From Emydura subglobosa (Eukaryota; Chordata; Testudines; Chelidae), in contig ML679956.1 of NCBI GenBank assembly GCA_007922225.1, forward strand, positions 76,969,775-77,033,774: a DNA stretch of 64,000 nt, written 5' to 3'. Within the stretch, counting starts at the first letter, position 1. Each line of letters opens with the position of its first letter. Of this stretch, positions 47,540 to 58,372 are shown one piece after another. The notes below the pieces were generated by a model. That model saw only the letters and a list, made by a program, of their open reading frames with translations. It did not search any database and was not told the origin of the DNA. The position numbers and the translations under genes were made by a program.

Positions 47540-48024
47540 CTGCTTGCCATATGGAATTGCCAAAATCTGCCTGAGGAGATTTCCTTGCACCGACAAATCC
47601 CAATGCATCTTCCAAAAACTGTATTTTCTTACTAAATTGCATCTCCAAGACTGGGATTGCTTCCGGCATCTTTGCTGACAATAGCCGATAAGAGGTGTCT
47701 GGCTTCCCAATAAACCTCTGACGAATGCTGATCTCGTATGGCGTATGAACTTTGATATCATCTACATCTTTCGATTCAAACCGGTGAATGACCTGAGAAC
47801 TGGAGTCACTGATTTCCAGGCCAGAAACCAGAAGTGTGAGTTTTCCTGGCATGACATTAGAGTTCGTTCTGTGGGTGATGATAACTGGAATTCTGGTTAT
47901 TACTCCTTCCTGATTCTTTGATCCTGAAATCACGGCTTCTTCCTTTGGCTTTGCGTCCGATGACCCTTTCCAGAGTTTGCCACTGAATGGCCACCAAGAA
48001 GATGATTCAAGTTCCGTCAACAAC
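47540..48024 (-). CDS. SNAP47: SNAP47, second coding exon here (central domain)
   Basis: A 485-bp exon covers the last base of Arg167 through the first base of Ala329. The acceptor is TTCCTATTAG, preceding 48024, and the donor after GCAG at 47540 is GTAAAT. It encodes the end of the first SNARE helix (LLTELESSSWWPF) and the conserved central domain, with GKLTLLVSGLEISDSSSQ, RFESKDVDDIKVHTPYEISI, RQRFIGKPDTSYRL and SAKMPEAIPVLEMQF. These blocks are near-identical to mammalian SNAP47 and resemble a PH/GRAM-type fold, which is an inference. There are no stops, and substitutions are conservative, so this is an intact functional exon. Confidence 0.95.
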
Positions 48025-48189
48025 CTAATAGGAAAGAGAATATATATAAAAAAAAAATGAAAACCAATAGGAAATCCCCACTATCCTTCTACCTCAGAAC
48101 AAATGATCTTTCTTGATTAAGAAATAAACACTTGAAAATGAACTCTTCATTCCTATAATCATTTTAGAAAAGCCACGTTGCACTTTTAA

Positions 48190-48390
48190 AACATCTTGTA
48201 TCCAGAGATCTCAAAGAACTTTATAAATGTTATGGAGAAGCCCCCCCCCCCCCACCCTCTTGCTCTACATACTATTTTATTAATTTTATAGATGGATATG
48301 TTAAAGCAAAGGAAATAAGTGACTCATTCAAGCAAGTCCATGTCAGAACCAAAACCAGGAATCAAGTCCCCAATGTTCACCATGAATGTG
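48190..48390 (-). repeat. MIR-like SINE, reverse orientation, with C13 run (intronic)
   Basis: CCAGAGATCTCAAAGAACTT, TATAAATG, then TTTATAGATGGATATGTTAA and AAATAAGTGACTCATTCAAG. This is the complement of the SINE body. It is interrupted by a run of 13 C at 48241-48253. Confidence 0.55.
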
Positions 48391-50684
48391 TGCCAGATGT
48401 TCAAGTTTATGATTTGTTACCTGGGCACTGAGGACACACTGCTGTGAGCAACAAACTGGAACTTACTGGTGGGGGAAATATGAGGGCTGATGTCCGTTGG
48501 GCGTTTTTCTTCCATGTCAGAAGCAGTGCCACACAGAGGATTTTGAGGGCCTGGAGCAAAATATGAAACTAAGCCCCCCTACCCTTCCCAAAAAGTTACT
48601 ACTAAAGGGAGGCCCAAGGAAGTGGGGGTCGGGTTGAAGAGTGAGCTCATCCTACACTCAACCCTGTGGGCTGGCCCAGCTCCCCTTCTGGGTGTTGTGA
48701 CCTGGTGTGCGGGTTCACAGCACCACTCAGGTTTGGCTTGGTGGCTCCTCTGTCATAACAGAGGGATGGCCAAGACAAACTTGAGATGTGTTACAGCCTG
48801 TGAACTAAGTTGCAATGCCACTTGGCCTGGGCCCCCTCTCTAAGGGGGAGCCTGATGCAAACTTCCTCCACCCCATCCATCCTTCAGACCACACTGAAAA
48901 GTCTGGAGGCAACCAAAACCAGTATTGGTGTTTTCACATGCAAACTGTTTTGCTTTGGAGATTATCTAGCAGTAGATACTTAAGTACTAATGAGAATTTC
49001 ACTTTCTAGCTTCATCAGAAATGACTTTAGCAGATAAAGATAAGTCACCTTATCAAATATTATCACACAACAAATGCCAGGACAGAGTGCATTTACTACT
49101 GTAAAAGCTCATGGAGAAATTTTGGCACAATAAGGCACTATAGCAGTTTTACTGGTTTATTGACATTTGTTGGGAAGGAGTTTGGTTTAACCGTGTTCGC
49201 ATTTTCCATGATCTAGAAAGGTACTATCCAATTAAAATGCATCATGTTGGCACTATCTTGCACAGAACTTTTGAAAATAAATAATTATATGAGTATGAAA
49301 GCTGTTCTACATGAGAGTTTGAGACTTCAAGTTCCTGTTTAGTTTGGCTGCAAACACAGAATTGAATCTCAAAAGGAAGCTATAACCCAATACACTTTGT
49401 TCAGTAGCCATCAAAGTTCTGTACAACGTTCAAACAGGCCTGCTAAAAGAAATCCATCTACTTTAAAAGATAAAATTAAGAAAGGCCAAAAAAAAAATTG
49501 GGAATAAGACACTGAATTTATAATAAAAGAGGAAAGCACAACTTGTTTCAAGAGCCTACTCCCAAGTACAATATGAACATCAGATATTTATGTCGCTAGC
49601 ATGCAAGATGAGTAATGGCTCTGGAGCAGACTACTGAGATCTTGTAGTCTTCCAAAAAATGATATGTTGAGAGTGATGGAGCAGAAACTTTTAAACCAGA
49701 ATTCCAAAATGTTACACTATTACTGCTTTTGGGCCCCATTCTGTAGTCAGGAAGTTGAACTGCAGTTCTATGCACAGAGCAACTATGAAAACCAGACCCT
49801 GTAAGCATGCACTATCTTCTGAGACCAAAGCAGCATTACAGGACATCAACACCTGGAGTCAGCTGACCATGGGGAAATTTAAAACAATTTTTTGACGTGT
49901 TAAAACTAACTAACTAGAAACACGAGAAACAATTACATGGTCTGGTTTCTATAGGAAACACACTAGGACAGTGTTTCCCTCTTCGTTTTTAACTGCAGTT
50001 TATCTTTCTCCCAACCACTTCGCTACCTACCACGAGACAGTGGCATTTTGGTTGTGTCATCAGTCTATCGATTACAAGATTTTGCAATTGCACAGACCCC
50101 CTGAAAAACCTTGCCAACTGTCTGTGGTTTCCACGGAGCTCACGCATTGTCCATCAAATTGCAGGATCAGAGACTTAGGCTGTAGACTCCCTGGGGCAGG
50201 GAACTTGTGTCATATGTATCCAAAGTGTCTTGCGCATCAATGACATTATAACAACAGATTTGCAAAACTGGATAAGCCTATTTTTGTCTTTAAAGACTCA
50301 GTCCCATCAGACTCAATTTTGCTCATTGATACACCCAGGCAATTCCAGTTGTGTGTGCATGCTCATCTCCAGTTGCCTTCAAGCACAGGATTTGGCACAC
50401 TGTATAAGGAACATAGTAGATTTAACATAATAATCCAAAGCACTCCACAATATAAGGTTACACTGAGCATTTAAAGTTGTTAGTTTAATACGAAGGTTAC
50501 AGTTTTTTGTATTTAATTTTTAAATTTGTGTCTTAAAAAGGAAAAATAGATTAAAACACTGATTTCTCGACTGATTTCACAGTGTACTTCTACAGTATGA
50601 AACCAGCACAACAATGGAATTCCAGTATGAAGAGCAGTACAAAACAACCAAACTTAATACCTTCCATATTGTTAATAATATCTT

Positions 50685-50977
50685 AGGGCAGATCTACACT
50701 ACCGCGTAAGTTGATGTAACTTACGTCACTCAGGGGTGTGAAAAAGCCACACTTCTGAGCAATGCAAGTTACCTAAGTGCTGTCCATACCAGTGCTATGT
50801 TGGCGGGAGATGCTCTTCTGCCGACAAAGCTTCTGCTTCTCATGAGGGGGGGAGTAATTATGCCAATGGGAGAGAGCTCTCCAGTCAGCATATAGCATTT
50901 TCACCAGACGAGCTATAGCAGCACAGCTGCATTAACATAGCTGCGCCGATATAGTGCTTTCAGTGTAGACTAGCTCT
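50685..50977. mobile_element. Non-autonomous hAT-like element (intronic)
   Basis: The ends GGGCAGATCTACACTAC and CAGTGTAGACTAGCTC are imperfect inverted repeats around the shared TCTACACT core. The inside holds CTTACGTCACTCAGGGGTGT and GGGAGAGAGCTCTCC, also found in the copies at 3.9 and 58.2 kb. No transposase. The target duplication is not clear. Confidence 0.72.
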
Positions 50978-50999
50978 TGGTTCTTAAAATCAAAATCTT

Positions 51000-51255
51000 A
51001 TAGAGTTTTAAGCCATAAGGGCTCTTACGATCATCCAGTGAGACCTCTTGCCTAGCACAGGACAGAGAATTTCATCAAGTGGTGCTTGCACCATGCTAGT
51101 AACTTATGGTTAAGCTATATTATATATTTTAGAAAGACATCCAATCTTGATTTAAAGACTTCAAGTGATAGAGTATCCACCACCTTTCTAGGTAAACTCT
51201 TCCAACGGTTAATTTCCCTTACAAAAAGAAAAAACATTGCACCTGTCATATTCTG
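51000..51255 (-). mobile_element. CR1 LINE 3' end, reverse orientation (intronic)
   Basis: AGGGCTCTTACGATCATCCA, GACATCCAATCTTGATTTAA, GATAGAGTATCCACCACCTT, then AACGGTTAATTTCCCTTAC. This is the antisense CR1 C-terminal end. Relative to SNAP47 it is in the sense orientation. Confidence 0.72.
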
Positions 51256-54200
51256 CACGAGCAAAGCTGATTATTCAAATCAATATAAATCAGCAAGAAT
51301 ATGTTAAACAACAAATAGGCCTGAGTCGCCCTCATTAAAAAACTAGCCCCGTGGTAAATTTCAACTTGAGTTGTGCTGGGTTTGATGTGTGTGTGGTGTT
51401 GTATAAATATATTCGCAGTACAGCAGAAAATGGACTCTCTCTTCACCCCAGGTAACTCAAAGATAAGGTGAACTACTTTTGCTTAAACATCTGAAGAACT
51501 CACTTTTGGGCTGTGTACCCTAAGGGTATGGTAGGTAAAATATAGGTATTCGGTAAGAAAGTAATTCAAGAAGCCTACAGGCCTCAGCGCCTTGAGGACA
51601 ATAGCTTAGCCAAATTGAGCATAAACCCAAGATGCCTTACCATAAGCAGCTAGCCATGAATAACTTTAGATCACAAAACAGCAAGCTATAATAAACAAAT
51701 ATGGTGAAATTGCTGATAGGTAACAGAAGAATACAAGTTATTGACAGCTTCGGATATTTTAGGATGAGACCATCAGCAGATGTGCAACTGCAAGAATGGC
51801 ATTATAACCAATAGACATATACTGTAATAAGCTTGAGGTAAATGAAATAATAACCTATGAGAAGCACCTCAACATTATTATCATGAGGAACTTAGGTTTT
51901 GGACAGAGGAGTCTGGACATCCTTATGAATATTCATGGAAGCCATAAAACCCTACAACAGGTCTAACCATGGATTATGTCGATGCAATCTTCTTGGCAAG
52001 TCAGAGATAGGTGATCCACGAGTGGTCCTGTCTCGCCCATTCTAGGTCCCCGCAACGGATGATGAGAGCATATGGATGCTCAGATGCTGGATATTTTGAC
52101 CATTCTGTATTATTTCTACCTACTTTGCTGAGTTGGAGAGTTTGCTAATTGTGCTAATAAAAATATTACAAGGCCCAAGGGCCTTTCCTATTTGTGAGCA
52201 TCTCTCCCATGTGCATAAGGATTCTCATTCTAATAATTCTGGGTCTGATTCTGCAGCAGAACTCTATCAGACTTCAGAATGTCAATTTGGGAATTCTAAT
52301 CAATACAGGAGGTAGCACCTGAGACTACATATGGAAAATTTCATCACGTTTTTTTTTTTTAAATACAAAGTTGTAGGGAACTAACAAAACCAGGGATAGA
52401 AGAGAAACTTTGTCTCAAAGTTAACTATAAAACATTTGCTACTACAAACTAGTGCAGTCAGCAAAAGCTGGTATAATATTTTGTGGTCCTCTGGGATGTA
52501 TAATTGTAAGATCATGATAAAAACATACAAAACAGCATTTGGCAGGTAATTAACAAGGTTCTACAAAGCCATTCTTCCCAAGCCTTTATAGAAAATAAAT
52601 CATACTATACAAATATCGACTAGCTATGAGCACAAGGGCAGTAAAATAACACCCAAATATAAAAATGTACCTGAGACTGGATTATATTGCTGGAAGCCAA
52701 ATGCTTCATGTACAGTCAAAATGAATTATTTTCTACCCAAAGATAATTTATTCTATTGCCATTCTATTTCAGGTTTTAATAAGGCATCTATTGTTGTGAT
52801 ATTTAATGGACAGTCATTTGTTCTCCCTCTCTCTTTTTTTTAAATACAATGAAGTCATTAGGATGATATCCCCCCCTCTGCATAGGAAAGAAGATCTAAG
52901 TACCACTTAAGTCCCACAAGATTGGAAAGTATCTTGAAAGCTTATGTAGGACATAAGTGGTGCAAAGGCTTGTGTGCCGGCTCTCTGCACAGAGATGAAT
53001 TTCACCCTATGCACATAATCATTTCAGTGCATAAGAAGTTGAGTTGTTGGGTAGCTCTTCGCCCCAGTGGGAGACACTGGTGCCGATGGTCAATTCCTTT
53101 TCTAGGAAACTCAGGTGAGCCACCTACCATGTTGACCAGTCTCAAAAGTGGCCTACTTTGGACATTAATCATGACATTAGATATTGACTACTGATCTCTC
53201 ACGAGGGCACCCCCGCAAAGCTGATGCTGCTCATGCAGCCTACTAATCAAGTTGCCTAAAAAATATTTAAGGGACTAATGAAACACACACATTAAGGACT
53301 CCTCCTGCACAACACTGAAAAATAACATAGGAGAAGAGATTACCTACATAGGTATTTTACACACACACACAAGCAAATTTCAAAAGTGAAATTAGCTTCT
53401 GATCAATGTTCAAGTGCTATAATTTGGGGGGTTTTTTTGTTTCCTATACAACAGATGTGGCTTTACCTTAAGAGGAGAAAGTTGTCACCATCAGCTGTTT
53501 GAAAAACCAATGAAAAATCATGCTGAAAGATAAACTAAAAAACCCAAACAAGTAAAGTGCAAAATCAAAACACCTGATTAGGCTAATGATTTCTAGGTTC
53601 AGTTTTAGGCTGTTTGCATGTCAGCTAATCCTTAGATACAGTAGATAAATAGAATCTGAATTATCATTTATTCAGTGTCTTCCTTTATTCTACCATCTGT
53701 AAATCAAAGCATCTAACTTTTTTCAGTTTCATGAAGATAAACAGTATCTCCCCATGTATATTAATGTAAAACAAATGTTTCTTCCAAAAAACAAGGGGTA
53801 ACTTTCTGAATCATTGTTTATTGACGGAGAACTATTAAAGCTGCTACTGAAGTTTTCAATTTTTCTGGCTTTTCATTAAAGGGTATAGAAAATATAATCA
53901 GAATCACTGGGAAATCAACAACACTTGCTCTCAAATGTTATTATCCATTGGAAATTAGAAGCTTCTTCCAAAAGAAACTATTAGAACTTCACTGTATCTG
54001 TTTCTTTATGCAGCTGTCCCAGAACCCGTGAGGAATTTTGTAGTTGCATATCTCTAAGACATTGCAATGTACTTGGCTCTACAAAAGTCTCTATTAGGCT
54101 GTTGCTGGATTCTACCTGCAGCATCCAAACTTCTACAAAACAGATCACATTTGCCTTTGAGCTGAGTAATTATTAAAAGTTTGATAAAGCCAAAATGTTC

Positions 54201-54760
54201 GGATTAGGTGCTCACTGACTTCAATGTGAGTTGTGGCAACTCAGCATCTCTGAAAAACAGGCCACTTATTTTAGGTGCCTAAATGTGGATTTAGGTGTAT
54301 AACTTGTATGAAAGATTTGTCTTAAATGCTCTAACAAGAAGCTTTGCACACACAGGCTGGGATCTGGGGAAAAAAAAAAATCAAGCCAGGTTTTCTATTT
54401 CTTATAAGTAAAGTGCTTTCTGCAGGTACAGTTTAGCTGACATTTTGATCAACATGGCATAAGACAAAAGAGAATCCGGCAGCTCATTCTTCCACAGCTG
54501 TATCGATTCTGCTGGCATCTAAGAGTAGTGAGCATTTGTGACGAAAAGCAAGTGGCTGTACAATCTGAACACGCATATAGAACACGGAGATGCCATTTCT
54601 ACAGTCATTTCCCCAAACCCAGATGCACTAAGCCCAAAATTCCCCCATCCAAAATTGCAGGTTGTGTGCTCAGTATCTGTGCAGGAGCTTTCACATGTCC
54701 CCCTCTGCAGTGAAAAGATCCAACAGTGGATTTTCCAGCTCTGCCTTGTGCACACTAGAG

Positions 54761-55907
54761 CATAGTTTCTCAACCTGTGGTACGTGTACCCCTGCGGGTA
54801 TACGAGACACAGGCAGGGGGTATGCGGCGAAAAACTCAGTGATGGGAGGTGAGCGGTAGCCACCTACTTCTGAGGAAGCCAGGTTGCAGCCACCTGCTTC
54901 CTGCCGGCTCCCGGCTCCCAGCTGGGAGGCAGGCGGCAGCTGCCAGCTTCTGGGGGAGGCAGGCGGCAGCTGCCGGCTTCCTGCCCAGTCCCACCTCCTA
55001 GCTGGGAGGTAGACGGCAGCTGCCCCAGTCCTGGGAATCTGGGCGGCAGCCACCGGCTTTTTGGGAAGCCTCCTGTGCCCTGGGAGCTGGGCTCTCAGCT
55101 GGGTGGCTACCACCCGTACCCCGGCTCTGAATCAAGATACAGCCTCCTGCGCCCCAGCATGAAGATGGGCAGCAGCTGCCTGCCGCCTACCCACATCCCC
55201 AGGTCCCAGCCTGTGTGGAAGCCTCCTCCACTCCAGCCTGGAGCAGGTGGCAGTCACCCACCTCACGGGCTGGAAGCCAGGAGGCAGCTGCCTGCAACCT
55301 GCCCACGTGGCAGCTCCCGTCTATGGCTCAAAGCCCGGTGCCCAGAAAGCCAGGCGGAGAGCACAGCGGCTTGCCCAGTCCTGGAGCCGGGCTCTGCCCG
55401 CAGGCTTACTTGTCAATTTCACTGCTCTAGTTCTGCAGTTTAATTGACAACTATGACAGCCCCAGATTTTACCAGTATAAACATGTTAAGAGGGGCCCAC
55501 GCAGTGTGATTTGCCCCAAGCCTGCACCCCCCTAGGGACGGCCATGGGGAGTGCTGCTATCTACTCTGGTGGGATGCTAGTGCCTGCTCAGACCTCACAA
55601 GTTCCCACCTGTGTAAAGAGACCACCAGGTAACCCTGCCATCAGGCCATGGTGATTGGCTGGCGTTGACCTTTGCTCCTATATGAAGGAAGGGGAGGAGG
55701 AAGGAGGGGAGAAACAGCAGGTGGTTTTGTGATCTGCCACAGCCACACAGCACTGCAGAACTCTCCTGCTTTATGAGAAATACAGTCATCCAGCGGTAAA
55801 GGGGAAAAAGATTGTATTTCTCAGAGTGGAAAATTGAGTGTCGGGGTACTTATTAAAATGTTCAGAAGTTAGGGGGTACTTGCTACTTAAAAGGTTGAGA
55901 AACACTG
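54761..55907. mobile_element. hAT-ended element with a GC-rich core, 1.15 kb (intronic)
   Basis: The ends CATAGTTTCTCAACC and GGTTGAGAAACACTG are inverted repeats. The flanks CACTAGAG (54753-54760) and AATTAGAG (55908-55915) match at 6 of 8 positions, a decayed target duplication. Just inside the left end is GTACGTGTACCCCTGCGGGT, as in the 21.1-kb copy (GTACCCCT). The core is GC-rich and made of repeated GGCGGCAGCTGCC units. The right third has ATTGGCTGGCG and CTATATGAAGG words. The long open frames in the core follow from its base composition and are not genes. Confidence 0.75.
54870..55060. repeat. Degenerate GC-rich tandem units
   Basis: The word GGCGGCAGCTGCC or close variants recurs at about 54932, 54962, 55013 and 55042, separated by CTGGGAGGC-like spacers. 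The period is irregular, 30-50 bp. It lies inside the hAT-ended element and is a CpG-containing island in an AT-rich intron. Confidence 0.65.
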
Positions 55908-56290
55908 AATTAGAGCACAGGGAGGAGAGCTGAGCTGAGTGCAGTAAATGCAGCCCCTGAACAGCTCCCTCCCTTATAAAGCAGAATCACAGCAGAGGTT
56001 CTTCACATGCATGAAGGAGGGGATAAAACGTACCCCAACTGAAAATTAGCTAGGTGTGTTCTCATCCTAGCCCTAGGAGATGATTATCCACATCACAAAA
56101 ATCACCAGGGCTGACACACTCAGCGCTCCCCAATTAACACAAAACCGGAAGAGTAAAGCATAGCAACTTAAAAAAAGGTGCCTGGAAGGTAAGTAACATG
56201 AATACTGAATGTGAAAATCCTACAGTAAGGTTTCAGACACAGACAATATGAACTATCAGCTACTGTTCAGCTCCAGCTATGCTACCGTAC

Positions 56291-56790
56291 CTGTCTGTTA
56301 CATCCATATCAGAGTCAATCTTGTTCAGTCCTTTCATGATGTTATCAAACTGTTCACCCTGATACTGGAGCACCTTTGCTGTATCCTCCAAACGTTTCTG
56401 GGATGCAGACATTAAGCCAGTCAGTTCCTTCCCTTTTGTCGTCTGCAGAGAATCTGCCTGAGCAGCAGCCCCTGGACGCGACAGCAGCTGCTCCCTCCAG
56501 AAGTGCTCAAGAATGTTGAAGACCACATTTCTATTGGGCTGAAGGGAGCTGAACCAGTGCTTGGTATTCTCCTTCTCCAGAATTGTGAGGGAGCTGAATA
56601 TTAAACTGGAGGACTCCTTCTTGATCTCACTGATGCTGGAAAGATGGAAGCTGACCAGAAGCTCTCCAGTCTTGTCAGCTGTAAATTTCACCGCAATAGG
56701 AGTCAGTAAGAGTTTGCCAGAGACCCATCGTTTCTCAGTGGCTAAATAATAGGAACAGGGCCACGCATGGATACATATGTCCTCATTCAT
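56291..56790 (-). CDS. SNAP47: SNAP47, first coding exon (N-terminal domain and Qb-SNARE helix)
   Basis: The exon encodes residues 1-166 plus two bases of Arg167; its donor after ACAG at 56291 is GTACGG. The protein starts MNEDICIHAWPCSYYLATEK. A beta-rich N-terminal domain follows (KRWVSGKLLLTP, GELLVSFHLSSISEIKKES, LEKENTKHWFSSLQPNRN), then the first SNARE helix from about residue 122 (GKELTGLMSASQKRLEDTAK, with the zero-layer glutamine at Gln144 in QYQGEQFD). I chose the ATG at 56790-56788 because similarity to mammalian SNAP47 begins there. Its -3 base is C, a weak context. The frame stays open upstream through the exon edge at about 56837, so a longer N-terminus is possible. Confidence 0.93.
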
Positions 56791-56837
56791 TAGCTCGCTG
56801 TTAAGGTCCTCTTCTACAGTCACGACAGATCTGTCAC
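56791..56837 (-). other. SNAP47: SNAP47 exon, probable 5' UTR part and acceptor
   Basis: A pyrimidine-rich tract (TTCTTTTTCTTCTTCTCAC on the minus strand) ends in TTTGAAG, so the exon probably begins at 56837 with GTGACAG. The 47 bases before the ATG contain no stop in the coding frame. Confidence 0.65.
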
Positions 56838-57109
56838 CTTCAAAGTGAGAAGAAGAAAAAGAAGTCAACACGGCAGAAAAATACATTTGAGATCATTCTC
56901 GTAAGTTAGGGTGCACAGATCAAGGGTGTCCCCATAGGCACCATTCTGGCAGGTAATTGATCTCAGACACCAGCCAGCTTATCTGTGTTGCCCCTAAGCC
57001 ATCTCAGGTATGTAGGTGATCAAGTTTTGGCTGCTGTGAGCTTTAGGGGGTGGAACTTACCACCCCTCCTCTTCCATCTCCAATTTTACCTTGAAAAAAT
57101 GCCTCTTTT

Positions 57110-57110
<1 letters not shown>

Positions 57111-57142
<32 letters not shown>
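57111..57142. repeat. Poly(A) run, 32 bases
   Basis: An uninterrupted A32 run follows CTTTTC. No retroposed gene is visible directly upstream of it. Confidence 0.9.
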
Positions 57143-57144
<2 letters not shown>

Positions 57145-57867
57145 TATTTTACTATTGTTTCCTCTGAAAGCAACTCCAGCTTCCCCAGCCATTCCTCCCA
57201 GTTCCCAAATGATCACGTTTCAGTGCAGTGCTTTTATATTGTGTGTTTATGATATTTGAGTCATTAGTATATGGTTGTATTTTGATAATCTGTAGTGCTC
57301 CAGGTGCCATGGCTGGGGTGGTGGGGGCAGGTGCTTTATAAACAAATTACTTTTATATGCATGCTTTACTCAGCATATTTTTTTAAAAAACCTACCAAAA
57401 TAGAGTAGTTAGTGAAAAATTTCATCTTTGTAAAAATGGCCCAGGCTTTCATTTGTACGTCCCTTTCCATACACATTCAAGCATACTTTATTGTAAATAA
57501 CACACAAGATTTAGCTGCCTATTTGCCAGCTCTCAGAGTGCTGCCCAGGGGCATTCAAAGGTTAAGAGAAGCAGAAATGATTTCTGTTACTCTAAGCACA
57601 AGAGACAACTCATTTGATTTACCAAAAGATACGAATGCAGCCCCGTAACCATTAAATCATAATTCACTGTTTAGCATGAGCATTGCGTGTCTCTTTAAAA
57701 AAACTTCTTCGGACAAACATAAGCAAGTGGCCCTACCAGCCTGCTCCTACCACAATGCACATGTGCTGGATAGGGTCTAAACTCATGCCATAGTTTCCTT
57801 TATTGTTGACTTAAACATACCGAGCTCAATTGTTCCTATGGCGACTCCTCCGTCCCTAGATCTCTTA

Positions 57868-58372
57868 GGGCTTGTCTACAATTAAAACTTACAGCAGCAT
57901 AACTATATCGTACAGCTGTGCTGTTGTAGGAGACCTAGAAAGGCCAACCACGCTCAGAGACAGAAAACAGAGAGAAAAGGTGGCTGTGATTAATGGCCAT
58001 TTGGTTTTAAATTGATCATGTCCGTTTTACCTCTCCCAAAGAAACGGTAGGCATGGAGACCATCCTGTCTCCCAGCTTTTGGTTGCTGCGATAAATCCAA
58101 ATAGCTGATGAAGCTGCACTTGGGGCTAGTTTACACTTAAAACTTACAGCAGCACAACTGTATCAGTACAGCCGTGACACTGTAAGAGCGCTTGTGTAAC
58201 CGTGTTATGTCAACGGGCGAGAGCTCTCCTGCCGACACAATAAAACCACCTAAATGAGCAGCAGTACCTATGCCAGCGGGAGAGCCTTTCCCGCCGACAT
58301 AGCACCGTCCACACAAGCACTTATGCTGGCAAAACTTATGTCGCTCAGGGGGGTGTTTTTTCACAGCCTAAA
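57868..58372. mobile_element. Two adjacent hAT-like MITE copies
   Basis: CTTGTCTACAATTAAAACTT, ACAGCAGCATAACTATATCG (57873-57935) and TAGTTTACACTTAAAACTTA, CAGCAGCACAACTGTATCAG (58118-58190) are two copies of the same left end. The first is truncated. The second continues through GGGCGAGAGCTCTCCTGCCG, GCGGGAGAGCCTTTCCCGCC and CTTATGTCGCTCAGGGGGGT. The right terminus is not well kept. Confidence 0.6.

Larger units (their letters stand above)
32577..56837 (-). other. SNAP47: SNAP47 gene span (coding exons 1-4 of this window)
   Basis: Four minus-strand exons assemble into one frame of 1254 bp (417 residues plus stop). All junctions are AG/GT and phases agree: exon A ends two bases into Arg167, exon B ends one base into Ala329, and exon C ends on a codon boundary. 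SNAP47 is a SNAP-25-like protein with Qb and Qc SNARE helices, which takes part in membrane fusion on endomembranes and at synapses. The human protein is about 464 residues, partly because of a longer N-terminus and linker. Transcription enters from the right; the non-coding first exon and promoter were not found. Introns are about 8.27, 4.33 and 10.36 kb. Confidence 0.93.

Noticed and set aside
54691..55447. Several overlapping open frames of 65-140 codons, rich in Pro, Gly, Ala and Arg
   Set aside because: They lie in the GC-rich core of a hAT-ended element, where stop codons are rare on both strands. No domain, splice site or conserved motif supports a gene.
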